From: DASSNU01 sp035701265
Lineage (GTDB): Bacteria > Gemmatimonadota > Gemmatimonadetes > Gemmatimonadales > Gemmatimonadaceae
Direction: 5' to 3'
Length of the DNA: 64,000 bases
NCBI GenBank assembly: GCA_035701265.1
Contig: DASSNU010000008.1
Coordinates: 1-64,000 of the forward strand
Part shown: positions 42,351 through 51,635 of the stretch, in pieces
Layout: each line of letters starts with the position of its first letter
How positions within the stretch are numbered: the first letter of the stretch is position 1
Made by a program: the position numbers and the translations under genes
Notes under the pieces: generated by a model
Database searches by the model: none
The model's input: the letters and a program-made list of their open reading frames with translations, nothing else
Told to the model about the DNA's origin: nothing

Positions 42351-42398
42351 CCCGCAGTCCAGGACCCTCGACGGCGGGCGGGGGTATCATTCCAGGCT

Positions 42399-43079
42399 AT
42401 GCGATACGCGGCTCTCTTCCCGGTAGCGCTGCTCGCGGCTCCCACGCTCGCGCTCGCACAGGCGGTCATCGATCAGGGGAGCTTCACCATCACGCACGAC
42501 GGTGCGCGCGTGGGGCGCGAGGAGTTCACCATCCGCCGGCAGCCCGCGCCCGGCGGCGGGCCGGCGATCATCGCGCGGGCACGGGTGACGCTCGACGGCA
42601 AGCGCCTCACACCCGCGCTGCGCGCCAGCGCCGCCGGTGAGCCGGATGCGTACGAAATCGAGGTGCGGAGCGGGCTGGATGTCGCCGAGCGTCTGCGCCT
42701 CGACGCCGGGCGTGGCCGCTTCAGCGCGCGGCTCCGCACGCCCGACGGGGAGTCGGCACGTGAGTACATGGTGGCCGACGGCGCGCTCATCCTGGATGAC
42801 GACGTCTTCCACCAGTACTACTTCGTGGCGCAGCGCCCGGAGAACAGCAGCATTCCCGTCGTCATCCCACGGCGCAACACTCAGGTCACCATGCGCGTAG
42901 CATCGGGGGGGACGGAGCGGGTGGTGATCGGCGGTAGCGCGCTGCAAGCACGCGTCATCGTGCTCACCGCCCCGGGGGGTGACGTACGGCGCATCTGGGT
43001 GGACGACGCCGGCCGCGTGCTCAAGGTCGCCCTGGAAGGACGCGGGATCGTCGCCACGCGCGACGAGCCGCCACAGTGA
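42399..43079 (+). CDS. Small secreted protein, unknown function
   Basis: A 226-aa exported protein; the signal peptide ends 'TLALA|QAVIDQ'. The mature part is beta-rich and opens 'GSFTITHDGARVGREEFTIRR', like the opening of the secreted protein at 63596 ('GAFIIRLGRDTIGVEQFTST'). 'VRRIWVDDAGRVLKVALEG' near the C-terminus resembles the end of DUF3108/DUF6134-like proteins, in which a lipid-binding-like beta barrel is expected. No catalytic motif. A rho-independent terminator follows at 43101. Confidence 0.75.
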   Translation: MRYAALFPVALLAAPTLALAQAVIDQGSFTITHDGARVGREEFTIRRQPAPGGGPAIIARARVTLDGKRLTPALRASAAGEPDAYEIEVRSGLDVAERLRLDAGRGRFSARLRTPDGESAREYMVADGALILDDDVFHQYYFVAQRPENSSIPVVIPRRNTQVTMRVASGGTERVVIGGSALQARVIVLTAPGGDVRRIWVDDAGRVLKVALEGRGIVATRDEPPQ

Positions 43080-43100
43080 GGTGACGGCGGCTCCCCCACC

Positions 43101-43128
43101 GCCCCGCCCGTGCGGGGCGTTTACGTTT
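43101..43128 (+). terminator. Rho-independent terminator
   Basis: Stem GCCCCGC (43101-43107) and GCGGGGC (43112-43118) around a 4-nt loop, followed by GTTTACGTTT. It separates the small secreted protein from the efflux operon. Confidence 0.7.
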
Positions 43129-43191
43129 CATGGCTGAAACCGCACCGTCCGGCACCGCGTAGGGTCGGCTGAGCCAATCCGAGGACCTGTC

Positions 43192-44709
43192 ATGCACCGC
43201 ACCATGTTCACCGCGCTCGCCGCGCTGGCGATCTGTGCCACCGGCGGCCTGAGCGTCGTCACGCCCACGACGGCCCTGGCGCAGCAGGGCGACTCCACGA
43301 GCGTCGACGCCGTGCTGTCGCTCCAGGAAGCCATCAACATCGCGCTCCAGAACAATCCGCAGCACCTGCAGACACTCCAGGCGCGCAACGTGGCCAGCGC
43401 CGCCAAGCGCGCCGCGTACGGGGACTTCCTTCCACAGGTGAACGCGCGCCTGGGTGGCAGCTTCACCAAGCAGGGCGTCACGCCCGTGGCCGCGGGCGTC
43501 AACCTGGGCACGGTGGGGTCCGACGTCCTCACCTCGAACTACGGCATTGACGTGTCCATGTCGGTGAACGGCACCACGCTGATCAATCCGCGCGTGCAGG
43601 CCGCCAGCCTGGATGCGGCGGAGGCCGACATCAACGGCTCCCAGGCGCTGGTACGAAGCACCGTGACGCAGGCGTACATGACCGTGCTGCAATCGCAGGC
43701 GCAGGCCGCCCTGGAGGACACCCTGGTCGCCTCCGCAGAGACGCAGCTCGAGCTGGCGCGCGCCCGCCTGTCGGTGGGTGCGGGAACACAACTCGATGTC
43801 TCGCAGGCGGAGGTGCAGCTCGGCCGCGCGCAGGTGACCGCGCTGCAGGCACACAATCAGGTGGAGATCGACAAGCTCCGCCTCTTCCAGCAGATGGGCG
43901 TCACGCCGCCGGCGCACGTGCAGCTCACCACCGAATTCCAGGTCACCCCGCCGACGTTCACGCTGGAGAGCGTGCTCGGCACCGCCGAGCAGCGGAATCC
44001 CGCCCTCGAGGCGGTGGTGGCGCGCGAACGGGTGGCCAACCTTCAGGTGAAGCAGCAGAAGACGTCCTACCTCCCCACGCTGTCCATCTCCACGGGGTGG
44101 TCGGGATTCGCACAGGAGTTGACCAACTCGGATTTCGCCGTGCAGCAGGGGATGCTCCAGGCGCAGGCGAGCCGCGCGTCGTGCTTCCTGAACGATTCCA
44201 TCCGTTCCGGCGCGGGGCTCTCGCCCATCGGCGGCTGCGACGCCATCGTCTTCACCCCCGCCGATGCCGCGCAGATTCGCGCCCAGAACAATCAGTTCCC
44301 GTTCGGCTTCAACAAGAACCCATTCCAGATCAGCGCGTCGCTCAGCCTGCCGATCTTCGATGGATTCTCGCGCGAGCAACGGCTGGAGCAGGCGCAGGCC
44401 AACGCCGCCGACGCGCGATATCGCGTCCGCGCGCAGCGGCTGCAGCTCCAGGCCGACGTCACGGCGGCGTACCTCACGCTGCAGACCGACGCGCGCTCGG
44501 TGGAGTTGGAAGAGAAGAATGCCGCCACCGCGCGCGAGGCCCTGCGCTTGCAAGAGGAGCGCTATCGCGTGGGCGCGGCGAACTCGGTCGAGCTGGCCCA
44601 GGCGCGCGCGGACTATGAGACCGCGGAGCGCGCCCGGATCAACGCGATCTACGAATACCACAAGGCGTTCGCCGCGCTCGAGAGCGCGGTGGGACGTCCC
44701 CTTCGATAG
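43192..44709 (+). CDS. TolC family outer membrane efflux protein
   Basis: A 505-aa protein with a signal peptide ending 'TTALA|QQGD' and GAGGA upstream of ATG 43192. It has two long coiled-coil halves with 'SLQEAINIALQNNPQHLQTLQARN' and 'GTQLDVSQAEVQLGRAQVTALQAHNQ', repeated later as 'VGAANSVELAQARADYETAERARINA'. This internal repeat is the TolC fold, which forms a trimeric channel through the outer membrane and periplasm. It is the first gene of the efflux operon, with the adaptor starting 12 nt downstream. Two Cys residues around 'ASCFLNDSIRSGAGLSPIGGCD' could form a disulfide in an equatorial insertion. Confidence 0.94.
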   Translation: MHRTMFTALAALAICATGGLSVVTPTTALAQQGDSTSVDAVLSLQEAINIALQNNPQHLQTLQARNVASAAKRAAYGDFLPQVNARLGGSFTKQGVTPVAAGVNLGTVGSDVLTSNYGIDVSMSVNGTTLINPRVQAASLDAAEADINGSQALVRSTVTQAYMTVLQSQAQAALEDTLVASAETQLELARARLSVGAGTQLDVSQAEVQLGRAQVTALQAHNQVEIDKLRLFQQMGVTPPAHVQLTTEFQVTPPTFTLESVLGTAEQRNPALEAVVARERVANLQVKQQKTSYLPTLSISTGWSGFAQELTNSDFAVQQGMLQAQASRASCFLNDSIRSGAGLSPIGGCDAIVFTPADAAQIRAQNNQFPFGFNKNPFQISASLSLPIFDGFSREQRLEQAQANAADARYRVRAQRLQLQADVTAAYLTLQTDARSVELEEKNAATAREALRLQEERYRVGAANSVELAQARADYETAERARINAIYEYHKAFAALESAVGRPLR

Positions 44710-44721
44710 CGAGGACGAATC

Positions 44722-46023
44722 ATGAGCCGACGCGGAAAATGGTCGGTGGGAATCACGCTGCTCGTGCTGGTGGCGGCGGTGTTCGTGCTGGCCGCCACGC
44801 GGCGTGGGAACCGTGCGACCGCCGTGCGGATCGAGCCCGTGCAGCGACACGATCTGGTGGCCTCGGTCACCGCCAGCGGCCAGGTGCAGCCGCGCACCAA
44901 GGTGGACCTGAGCTCCGACATCACGGGCAAGATCGTGCGCCTCGCCGTGCACGAGGGAGACATGGTGACGAAGGGGCAGTTCCTGCTCGAGATCGATCCG
45001 TCGCAGTACGAGGCGGCCGTGCAGCGGCAGCAGGCGGCGCTCGCCGCCGCGCGCGCCGATCTGGCACGCGCGCAGGCGAACTACGACCAGGCGGAGAGCA
45101 GCTACAAGCGCTCGGCCGCCATCAAGCAGCAGAATCCATCGCTCATCTCGGATGAGCAGCTCGAGCAGCTGCGCACCACGATGGACGTGAACAAGAGCCT
45201 GCTCGAGGCGGCGCACTTCTCCATCGCGCAGGCCGAAGCGGGCCTCAAGGACGCCCAGTCGCAGCTCTCCAAGACGGTGATCACGGCGCCGATGAGCGGC
45301 AAGGTGACGCGCCTCAACGTGGAGCAGGGCGAAACGGCGATCATGGGCACGCTGAACAAGGACGCGGCCACGCTGCTCACGATCAGCGACATGAGCGCGC
45401 TCGAGACCATCGTGCAGGTGGACGAGACGGATGTGTCGCGGATTTCCGTGGGCGACTCGGCCACGGTGGAGATCGACGCGTTGCCCAACCGCACGTTCCG
45501 CGGGCGCGTGGTGGAGATCTCCAACAGCTCCATCGCCGGCTCGGCGGCCGCGGTCGCGAACAGCGACCAGGCGGTCGACTACGAGGTCAAGGTGCTCCTG
45601 CTCGACGCGCCGCCCCAGACGCGCCCCGACTACTCGGCCACCGCGCGCATCGTGACCGCCACGCGGGAGAAGGCGCTCGCCATTCCGATCATCGCGCTCA
45701 CCGTCAAGGAGAACGCCCCAGCGACTCCAGGGGGAGACACGGCCGCCATGGTCGCGATGGGCGGGCGGACGCCGCCGGCCAAGGAAGTGGGCAAGCGCGA
45801 CATCGAGGGCGTGTACGTGGTAGGCACGGACAGTCACGTCACCTTCCGCCCGGTCACGGTGGGCATCACGGGGGACGATTACTTCGAGGTGGTAGATGGG
45901 CTCAAGGAAGGAGAGCGGATCGTGACCGGCAGCTACCAGGCCATCCGCACGCTCCACGACGGCGCGCTCGTGCGCGCGTCGGAACCAACCGCAACGCCAG
46001 CGACGAAGGGAGCGGGGTCGTGA
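44722..46023 (+). CDS. Periplasmic adaptor subunit (MacA/HlyD family)
   Basis: A 433-aa membrane-fusion protein: an N-terminal anchor helix ('VGITLLVLVAAVFVLAATRRG'), split lipoyl motifs ('VTASGQVQPRTKVDLSSDITGKIVRLAVHEGDMVTKGQFLLEIDP' and 'VITAPMSGKVTRLNVEQGETA'), a helical hairpin (about residues 95-185) and beta-barrel/membrane-proximal domains. It links the inner-membrane ABC transporter to the TolC-like channel. Its stop codon overlaps the ATPase start as GTGA (46020-46023). Confidence 0.93.
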   Translation: MSRRGKWSVGITLLVLVAAVFVLAATRRGNRATAVRIEPVQRHDLVASVTASGQVQPRTKVDLSSDITGKIVRLAVHEGDMVTKGQFLLEIDPSQYEAAVQRQQAALAAARADLARAQANYDQAESSYKRSAAIKQQNPSLISDEQLEQLRTTMDVNKSLLEAAHFSIAQAEAGLKDAQSQLSKTVITAPMSGKVTRLNVEQGETAIMGTLNKDAATLLTISDMSALETIVQVDETDVSRISVGDSATVEIDALPNRTFRGRVVEISNSSIAGSAAAVANSDQAVDYEVKVLLLDAPPQTRPDYSATARIVTATREKALAIPIIALTVKENAPATPGGDTAAMVAMGGRTPPAKEVGKRDIEGVYVVGTDSHVTFRPVTVGITGDDYFEVVDGLKEGERIVTGSYQAIRTLHDGALVRASEPTATPATKGAGS

Positions 46024-46814
46024 GCTATCAACGGATGGATGCAGCGCTCAGCAGCACGGACGAACGGCACGCCGTCATCAGCTCGGCCGGCGTCACCCCC
46101 GGCAAGGACTGGGTGATCGTCACGCGCGGGCTGCGTCGCGACTACGACATGGGCGGCGAGGTGGTGCACGCGCTGCGCGGCGTCGATCTGGCCGTCCGGC
46201 GCAACGAGTACGTCGCCATCATGGGACCGTCGGGGTCGGGGAAGTCCACCCTGATGAATCTGATCGGCTGCCTGGACACGCCCACTGCCGGGGAGTACTG
46301 GCTGAACGGCTCGCTCGTCTCGAGCATGTCGGACGACGAGCTGGCGCGCGTGCGGAACCGCGAGATCGGGTTCGTCTTCCAGACGTTCAACCTGCTGCCG
46401 CGCGCCTCCGCGCTCCACAACGTGGAGCTGCCGCTCGTCTACGCGGGAGTCGCTGCCGCCGAACGGCGCCGCCGTGCTGCCGACGCGCTCGCGCGCGTGC
46501 AGCTTGGCGACCGAATGGAGCATCGCCCCAACGAGCTCTCCGGCGGCCAGCGGCAGCGCGTCGCCATTGCGCGCGCACTGGTCAACGACCCCGCCATCCT
46601 CCTTGCCGACGAGCCAACGGGCAACCTGGATTCGCAGACCTCCGATGAGATCATGCGCATCTTCGAGCAGCTCGCCGATCAGGGGCAGACGGTGATCATG
46701 GTGACGCACGAAGCGGACATCGCCGCCCACGCGCGCCGCGTGGTGGTGCTGCGCGACGGGCGCATCTCCTCCGACGAGCGCCGCGAGCAGTTCGCCGCGC
46801 GCGTCACGACCTGA
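46020..46814 (+). CDS. ABC transporter ATP-binding protein (MacB/LolD-type)
   Basis: A 264-aa nucleotide-binding subunit starting at GTG 46020, which overlaps the adaptor stop. Walker A is GPSGSGKS (residues 69-76), the signature is LSGGQRQR (173-180) and Walker B is 'ILLADEPTGNLDS' (193-205). 'FQTFNLLPRASALHNVELPLVYAGV' is typical of the MacB/LolD subfamily, which powers mechanotransmission and does not translocate substrate through the membrane. An ATG five codons downstream is an alternative start. Confidence 0.94.
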   Translation: MSYQRMDAALSSTDERHAVISSAGVTPGKDWVIVTRGLRRDYDMGGEVVHALRGVDLAVRRNEYVAIMGPSGSGKSTLMNLIGCLDTPTAGEYWLNGSLVSSMSDDELARVRNREIGFVFQTFNLLPRASALHNVELPLVYAGVAAAERRRRAADALARVQLGDRMEHRPNELSGGQRQRVAIARALVNDPAILLADEPTGNLDSQTSDEIMRIFEQLADQGQTVIMVTHEADIAAHARRVVVLRDGRISSDERREQFAARVTT

Positions 46815-46817
46815 CGC

Positions 46818-48059
46818 ATGCCCCTCCGCGACGCGATCGTCCTGGCGCTCAGCCAGCTCCGCGTGCAGAAGCTGAAGAGCTTCTTCACGCTCATTGGCGT
46901 GATGATCGGCGTCATGTTCCTCATCGGCGTCGTGTCGATCGTGGAGGGGATGGGGCGTTACGTGCAGGAAGGCGTCGGTGGAAAGCTGCTGGGCGTGAAC
47001 ACCTTCACGCTGCGTCGGCGCCCCGACTTCACCGCCGGCAACGTGACCGAGGCGACCTGGCGCGAATGGTCGCGGCGCCCGCGCATCATGCGTGAGGACG
47101 TGGAGGCGGTGGCCGCAGTGCTGCCGGCGGAAGACGCGTGGGCGGTGGACAACAGTGACTGGGTGGACGCGCAGTCGCGCTTCGCCCGCTCCCCGCAGGT
47201 ACTGGCCCACGCGGCGAGCGCATCCATTTTCGCCATCAAGCATCTGGACATCGCCTCGGGGCGCGCCTACTCCGAGCAGGAAGCGAAGTTCGGCAAACCC
47301 GTGGTGGTGATCGGCCAGGAGGTTGCCGACTACTACTTCCCCGGTCTCAATCCCATCGGCCGCGAGCTGCGCTTCGACGGGCTGCCGTATCGGGTGGTGG
47401 GCGTGCTGGAAAAGCAGGGGACGGTTTTCGGGCTCCCACTCGACCGGCAGGTGTTCGCCCCCGATCTCTCCCCGCTCGCGCGGCTTACCAACCCGCGCGG
47501 CGATGTGGACGGAGTCATCGTACAGTCGCCCACGCCCGCCGGCGTTCAGGAAGCACAGGAGATCGTCCGCGAGACGATGCGGTCGCGACACCAGCTCCGG
47601 CCAGGTGTGGAGGATGATTTCGCTCTGGAGTCATCCGAATCGGCACTGAGCGCGTGGGCCAAAATCCAACGCATCCTGGTCATCGCCGGCATGGTCCTCC
47701 CGGCCATTGGGCTCGTAGTGGGCGCGATTGTCATCATGAACATCATGCTCATGGCCGTCGCGCAGCGCACGCGCGAGATCGGCATCCGGAAGGCGCTCGG
47801 CGCGCGGCGCCGCGACATCCTCCGGCAGTTCCTGGTGGAGGCAGCCACGCTGAGCGTGCTCGGCGCGATCGTGGGGATCGCACTCGGCGTGGGACTCGCG
47901 CACGCCATCGCTGCGGTCTCCCCGCTCCCCAGCAGCGTGGCGCTCTGGTCGGTGCTGCTCGCCATCGCCCTCGGCGCGGGAGTGGGGATCGTGGCCGGAA
48001 TCTATCCCGCCAGCCGGGCGTCCAAGCTCGACCCCGTCGTGGCGCTGAGGGCCGAGTGA
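46818..48059 (+). CDS. ABC transporter permease (MacB-like/FtsX), first copy
   Basis: A 413-aa permease: one N-terminal membrane helix ('KSFFTLIGVMIGVMFLIGVVSI'), a periplasmic MacB core domain of about 220 residues, then three helices with 'RTREIGIRKALGARRRDILRQFLVEAATLSVLG' and a C-terminal 'IYPASRASKLDPVVALRAE'. It starts 3 nt after the ATPase stop. In classical MacB the ATPase and permease are one chain; here they are separate, as in YknYZ-type systems. Confidence 0.93.
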   Translation: MPLRDAIVLALSQLRVQKLKSFFTLIGVMIGVMFLIGVVSIVEGMGRYVQEGVGGKLLGVNTFTLRRRPDFTAGNVTEATWREWSRRPRIMREDVEAVAAVLPAEDAWAVDNSDWVDAQSRFARSPQVLAHAASASIFAIKHLDIASGRAYSEQEAKFGKPVVVIGQEVADYYFPGLNPIGRELRFDGLPYRVVGVLEKQGTVFGLPLDRQVFAPDLSPLARLTNPRGDVDGVIVQSPTPAGVQEAQEIVRETMRSRHQLRPGVEDDFALESSESALSAWAKIQRILVIAGMVLPAIGLVVGAIVIMNIMLMAVAQRTREIGIRKALGARRRDILRQFLVEAATLSVLGAIVGIALGVGLAHAIAAVSPLPSSVALWSVLLAIALGAGVGIVAGIYPASRASKLDPVVALRAE

Positions 48060-49309
48060 TGGGAATCCTCGACCGTCTCCAAGCACTGGGCGAGGGGGTA
48101 CTGATCGCCTTCGACTCCATCCGCTCCAACAAGGTGCGTGCGGCGCTCACGATCCTGGGGATCGCCGTCGGCGTCTTCGTCGTCACGGTCATGTCGGCCG
48201 CGGTGCACGGGATCAACGCCGGCGTGGAGGAGAGCCTGGCCGCTGCCGGACCCACCACGTTCTATCTCACGCGCTGGCCGGCGCAGATCAACAACTGTAC
48301 GGGGGCGGCGGACAGTTGTCCGTGGCGACACAACGACCCGCTCACCGTGGACGAGGCGCACATCATCGATCGTCTCCCGTCGGTGCGCGCGGTGAGCGCA
48401 CACGTGGGGACATCGGCGCCGCTCAAGTACCGCGACCGCGATCTCCCCGGCGTCCAGGTGGACGGCTACACGCCGGAGTGGACGATGGTGGACGGCGGGA
48501 CCATTGCCGAAGGGCGCACGTTCACGTCGGGGGAGAACGCGAGCGCGGCCGCGGTGGTCATCCTGAACGACAAGGCCGCCGAGCGCCTGTTCGACAATGC
48601 GTCGGCGCTCGGCAAGATGGTCAGCCTCGAGGGCAGGCCGTTCCGCGTGATCGGGATCTACAAGGCCACCGGGAATTTCTTCGATAGCGGCAACAACTCG
48701 CGCGCCATCGTTCCCTTCGAGACGGCACGGCGGCGACTCAACGCGAGCACCCGGTGGATGGACATCACGGTGAAGCCGCGCGACGGCGTGGCGCAGGACG
48801 TGGCGATCGATGACGTGATCGCCGCCCTGCGCACGGAGCGCGGGCTCGCGCCGAGCGCGGAGAACACCTTCTTCGTGACCACGCAGGAGCGCATCCTCGA
48901 TCTGTACAACAGCATCGTGGGCGTGTTCTTCATCGTGATGCTCGTGCTCGGCTCGATCGGCCTCATGGTGGGAGGCGTCGGGGTGGTGGCGATCATGATG
49001 ATCTCCGTCACCGAGCGTACGCGCGAGATCGGCGTGCGGAAGGCGCTGGGGGCCACACGGGCGACCATTCTCTGGCAGTTCCTGGTGGAAGCGGCCACGC
49101 TCACCACCATCGGCGCGATGGCCGGCCTCGTCATCGGCGGGCTGCTCACCTGGCTCGTGCGGGCACTCACGTCCATCGATGCGTCGATTCCGGCGCTGGC
49201 CATCGTCGCCGCCCTGGCGGGGAGCGCGTTGAGCGGCGTCGTCTTCGGACTGCTCCCCGCCATCCGCGCCTCTCGCCTCGACCCGGTGGACGCGCTGCGC
49301 TACGAGTGA
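48059..49309 (+). CDS. ABC transporter permease (MacB-like/FtsX), second copy
   Basis: A 416-aa paralogue of the preceding permease with the same four-helix plan and 'ERTREIGVRKALGATRATILWQFLVEAATLTTIGAM'. Its ATG (48059) shares a base with the previous stop (TGATG), so both are made together and probably form a heterodimer. Its periplasmic domain has a cysteine pair in 'QINNCTGAADSCPWRHND', absent from the sister, and 'DSGNNSRAIVPFETARRRL'. Confidence 0.93.
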   Translation: MGILDRLQALGEGVLIAFDSIRSNKVRAALTILGIAVGVFVVTVMSAAVHGINAGVEESLAAAGPTTFYLTRWPAQINNCTGAADSCPWRHNDPLTVDEAHIIDRLPSVRAVSAHVGTSAPLKYRDRDLPGVQVDGYTPEWTMVDGGTIAEGRTFTSGENASAAAVVILNDKAAERLFDNASALGKMVSLEGRPFRVIGIYKATGNFFDSGNNSRAIVPFETARRRLNASTRWMDITVKPRDGVAQDVAIDDVIAALRTERGLAPSAENTFFVTTQERILDLYNSIVGVFFIVMLVLGSIGLMVGGVGVVAIMMISVTERTREIGVRKALGATRATILWQFLVEAATLTTIGAMAGLVIGGLLTWLVRALTSIDASIPALAIVAALAGSALSGVVFGLLPAIRASRLDPVDALRYE

Positions 49310-49330
49310 GCGTCGCGCTGGACGCGACGC
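49310..49330 (+). terminator. GC-rich hairpin after the efflux operon
   Basis: GCGTCGCG (49310-49317), loop CTGGA, CGCGACGC (49323-49330), directly after the permease stop. There is no T-run, so termination is a guess. Confidence 0.4.
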
Positions 49331-49356
49331 CACCCGCACCGCCATCTTGAGCCATC

Positions 49357-50076
49357 ATGCAACGCGTGGACGTGCTGGCCATCGCGGCCCACCGCGATGA
49401 CGTCGAGCTCACGTGCGGTGGGACCCTGCTGCAAGCGGTGGCGCAGGGGCACGCCACGGCGATCGTGGACCTCACGCAGGGAGAGCTGGGAACGCGCGGG
49501 AGCGCGGAGCTGCGCGCGGAGGAAGCGAGCCGCGCCGCGGCCATCCTGGGCGTGACCGCGCGCGTGAACCTCGGCCTTCCCGACGGTGGGATCGTGAACA
49601 CGCCCGAGGTGCGCGCAGAGCTGGCCACGCTCATCCGACGCTTCGCGCCGCAGGTGGTGCTCGCGCCGTCGCCGCAGGGGCGGCACCCGGACCATCGCGT
49701 CGCCGCCGAGCTCGTGCGCGACGCCTGCTTCGTGGCGGGGCTCGCCAAGGTGGCGCCGGGCGTGTCGCCGCACCGCCCGCGCAAGGTGGTGCACTGCATC
49801 ACCTACCAGGAGCACTTCGCCAAGCCGACGTTCGTGGTGGACATCACGCCGGTGATGGAGCAGAAACTGCAGGCCATCCGCTGCTACGCGTCGCAGTTCG
49901 AGGGGGTCACACAGGCGGGCGAGGTGTTTCCGAACGGCGAGCCGCTGGAGGAGCTCATTCTGCATCAGGCCGCGCACTACGGCTCGCTGATCCGCACACG
50001 CTACGGCGAGCCGTTCTGGACGCGCGAAACCATGCGCGTGGACGACGTGCTCGCGCTCGACGTCAGCACCTTCTGA
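49357..50076 (+). CDS. bshB1: Bacillithiol biosynthesis deacetylase BshB1
   Basis: A 239-aa LmbE/PIG-L deacetylase. The metal-binding motif is H12-R13-D14-D15-x-E17 ('AAHRDDVELTCGG'), whereas most family members have AHPDDxE. 'DLTQGELGTRGSAELRAEEASRAAAILG', 'NLGLPDG', 'RHPDHRVAAELVRDACFVAGL' and 'VVDITPVMEQKLQAIRCYASQF' are specific to BshB1, which removes acetyl from N-acetylglucosaminyl-malate in bacillithiol synthesis. bshA and bshC are not in the window. kynA starts 2 nt after its stop. Confidence 0.9.
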   Translation: MQRVDVLAIAAHRDDVELTCGGTLLQAVAQGHATAIVDLTQGELGTRGSAELRAEEASRAAAILGVTARVNLGLPDGGIVNTPEVRAELATLIRRFAPQVVLAPSPQGRHPDHRVAAELVRDACFVAGLAKVAPGVSPHRPRKVVHCITYQEHFAKPTFVVDITPVMEQKLQAIRCYASQFEGVTQAGEVFPNGEPLEELILHQAAHYGSLIRTRYGEPFWTRETMRVDDVLALDVSTF

Positions 50077-50078
50077 CG

Positions 50079-50840
50079 ATGAGTGGCGGTGGCGCGCACG
50101 ACGAGCTGACCTACGGCTCGTATCTCCAGCTCGACGCATTGCTCGCGCTGCAGCAGCCGCGGTCGCAGCCCGAGCACCCGGACGAGCTGCTGTTCATCGT
50201 GGTCCATCAAGCCAGCGAGCTCTGGTTCAAGGTCATCCTGCACGAGCTCGCGCGGCTGGTGGAGCGGTTGGAGCAGCGCGACGCCGCGGGCGCGTTGTTC
50301 GTGCTGCGGCGGGTGAACAGCCTGGTCCAGGTCGTCACCGCGCAGCTCGCGGCACTCGACACGCTCCCCCCGCAGCGGTTCGCGGAGTTTCGCGGGTTAC
50401 TCGGCAGCTCCAGCGGCTCGCAGAGCGTCCAGTTCCGCGCCATCGAGGCCGCCTCCGGATTGCGCGATCCGGTGTTCCTGCAGGCGGTGCGCGAGAGCGC
50501 GCCCGTGGACCCCGTCGTGCAACGCTGGCTCGAGCGCGCGACGGTACAGGAGTTGTTCGTGCGCCTGCTCGATGAGCAGGGTGTGTCGCTCGACGCTCTG
50601 TTCGCCGCACGCGAGCCGTCGGTCCTCACCATGCTGGGCGATGAGCTGCTCGCCTACGAGCAGGGGTTCGGGCGCTGGCGCTTTCTGCACACGCAGCTCG
50701 TGGAGCGGATTCTCGGTCCGTCCACCCCGGGCACCGGCGGCACACAGGGGGCGAGCTTCCTGGCGCGCACCGTGTCGCAGCGCTTCTTCCCGCGCCTCTG
50801 GGAAGCGCGCTCGCGCGTCTTCGGCGCCGGCGCACCGTGA
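50079..50840 (+). CDS. kynA: Tryptophan 2,3-dioxygenase
   Basis: A 253-aa haem enzyme opening tryptophan to N-formylkynurenine. 'LTYGSYLQLDALLALQQP', 'DELLFIVVHQASELWFKVILHEL', 'FRGLLGSSSGSQSVQFRAIEAA' and 'RFLHTQLVERILGPSTPGTGGTQGASFL' are the TDO motifs; the His in RFLHTQ should be the axial haem ligand. It is placed between bshB1 (2-nt gap) and kynB (GTGA overlap). kynU (kynureninase) is not in the window. Confidence 0.94.
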   Translation: MSGGGAHDELTYGSYLQLDALLALQQPRSQPEHPDELLFIVVHQASELWFKVILHELARLVERLEQRDAAGALFVLRRVNSLVQVVTAQLAALDTLPPQRFAEFRGLLGSSSGSQSVQFRAIEAASGLRDPVFLQAVRESAPVDPVVQRWLERATVQELFVRLLDEQGVSLDALFAAREPSVLTMLGDELLAYEQGFGRWRFLHTQLVERILGPSTPGTGGTQGASFLARTVSQRFFPRLWEARSRVFGAGAP

Positions 50841-51478
50841 ACACCGGGCCGGCGCGCCTGATCGACATCAGCGTGCTCACCGGCATCGGAACGCCCGAAT
50901 GGCCGGGCGACACGCCGTTCACCTGCGGGTGGAGCTGGTCGATCGCCGGCGGGGACAACGTGAACGTCTCGTCGATCACCACGAGTCCTCACGTCGGCAC
51001 GCACGCCGATGCGCCGCTGCACGTGCGCGACGGATGGCCGGGCGCCGACGCGCTGCCACTCGACGCGTTCGCCGGGCCGTGCACCGTGGCGAGCATCGAT
51101 CCGGAGGCCGATCTCCTCTCCCTCGATGGGCTGCCGCCGTGGAGTGCGGATCGCACGCCGGAGCGACTGCTCCTGCGCACCGCGCGCAGCATCGCGCAGG
51201 GCGGCTTTCCCGAGCGGTGGCCGGCGCTGCACCCCGATACCGCCGCCGCGCTCGCGGCGCGCGGTCTCCGCCTGCTCGGCGTGGACGCGCCGAGCGTCGA
51301 TCCGCGCGAGAGCAGCGATCTGCGCGTGCATCATGTCCTGTTCGCCGCCGGCGCGTACATTCTGGAGAATCTCGATCTGCGCGCGGTGGAGGACGGCGAC
51401 TATCTGCTCACCGCGTATCCGCTCCGTCTCGCCGGGGTGGACGCGGCGCCGGTGCGCGCCGTGCTCGAGCGGCGCTGA
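50837..51478 (+). CDS. kynB: Kynurenine formamidase
   Basis: A 213-aa cyclase-family hydrolase. 'LIDISVLTGIGTPEWPGDTPF' and the metal-binding 'TSPHVGTHADAPLHV' mark bacterial KynB, which converts N-formylkynurenine to kynurenine and formate. 'LGVDAPSVDPRESSDLRVHHVLFAAGAYILENLDL' completes the signature. GTG 50837 overlaps the kynA stop, so the two steps are made together. Confidence 0.94.
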   Translation: MNTGPARLIDISVLTGIGTPEWPGDTPFTCGWSWSIAGGDNVNVSSITTSPHVGTHADAPLHVRDGWPGADALPLDAFAGPCTVASIDPEADLLSLDGLPPWSADRTPERLLLRTARSIAQGGFPERWPALHPDTAAALAARGLRLLGVDAPSVDPRESSDLRVHHVLFAAGAYILENLDLRAVEDGDYLLTAYPLRLAGVDAAPVRAVLERR

Positions 51479-51635
51479 CGCCCGTGACCGCACGTGACGG
51501 CGGCGCACCGATGGACGCCGCGCCGATGGACCCGGGGGTGCGCACGCGGCCGCGGATGCCGCGCGGGGGCTTGCATCTCCCGCGCGCGGGACGGTTATTC
51601 GTGGGACCGCACTGCCGTCCGCACGCCGCCGGTGC

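Noticed and set aside
43021..45957. 978-codon open frame on the minus strand opposite the efflux operon
   Set aside because: Antisense to tolC-like and macA-like genes with clear motifs; the composition is that of a GC-driven shadow.
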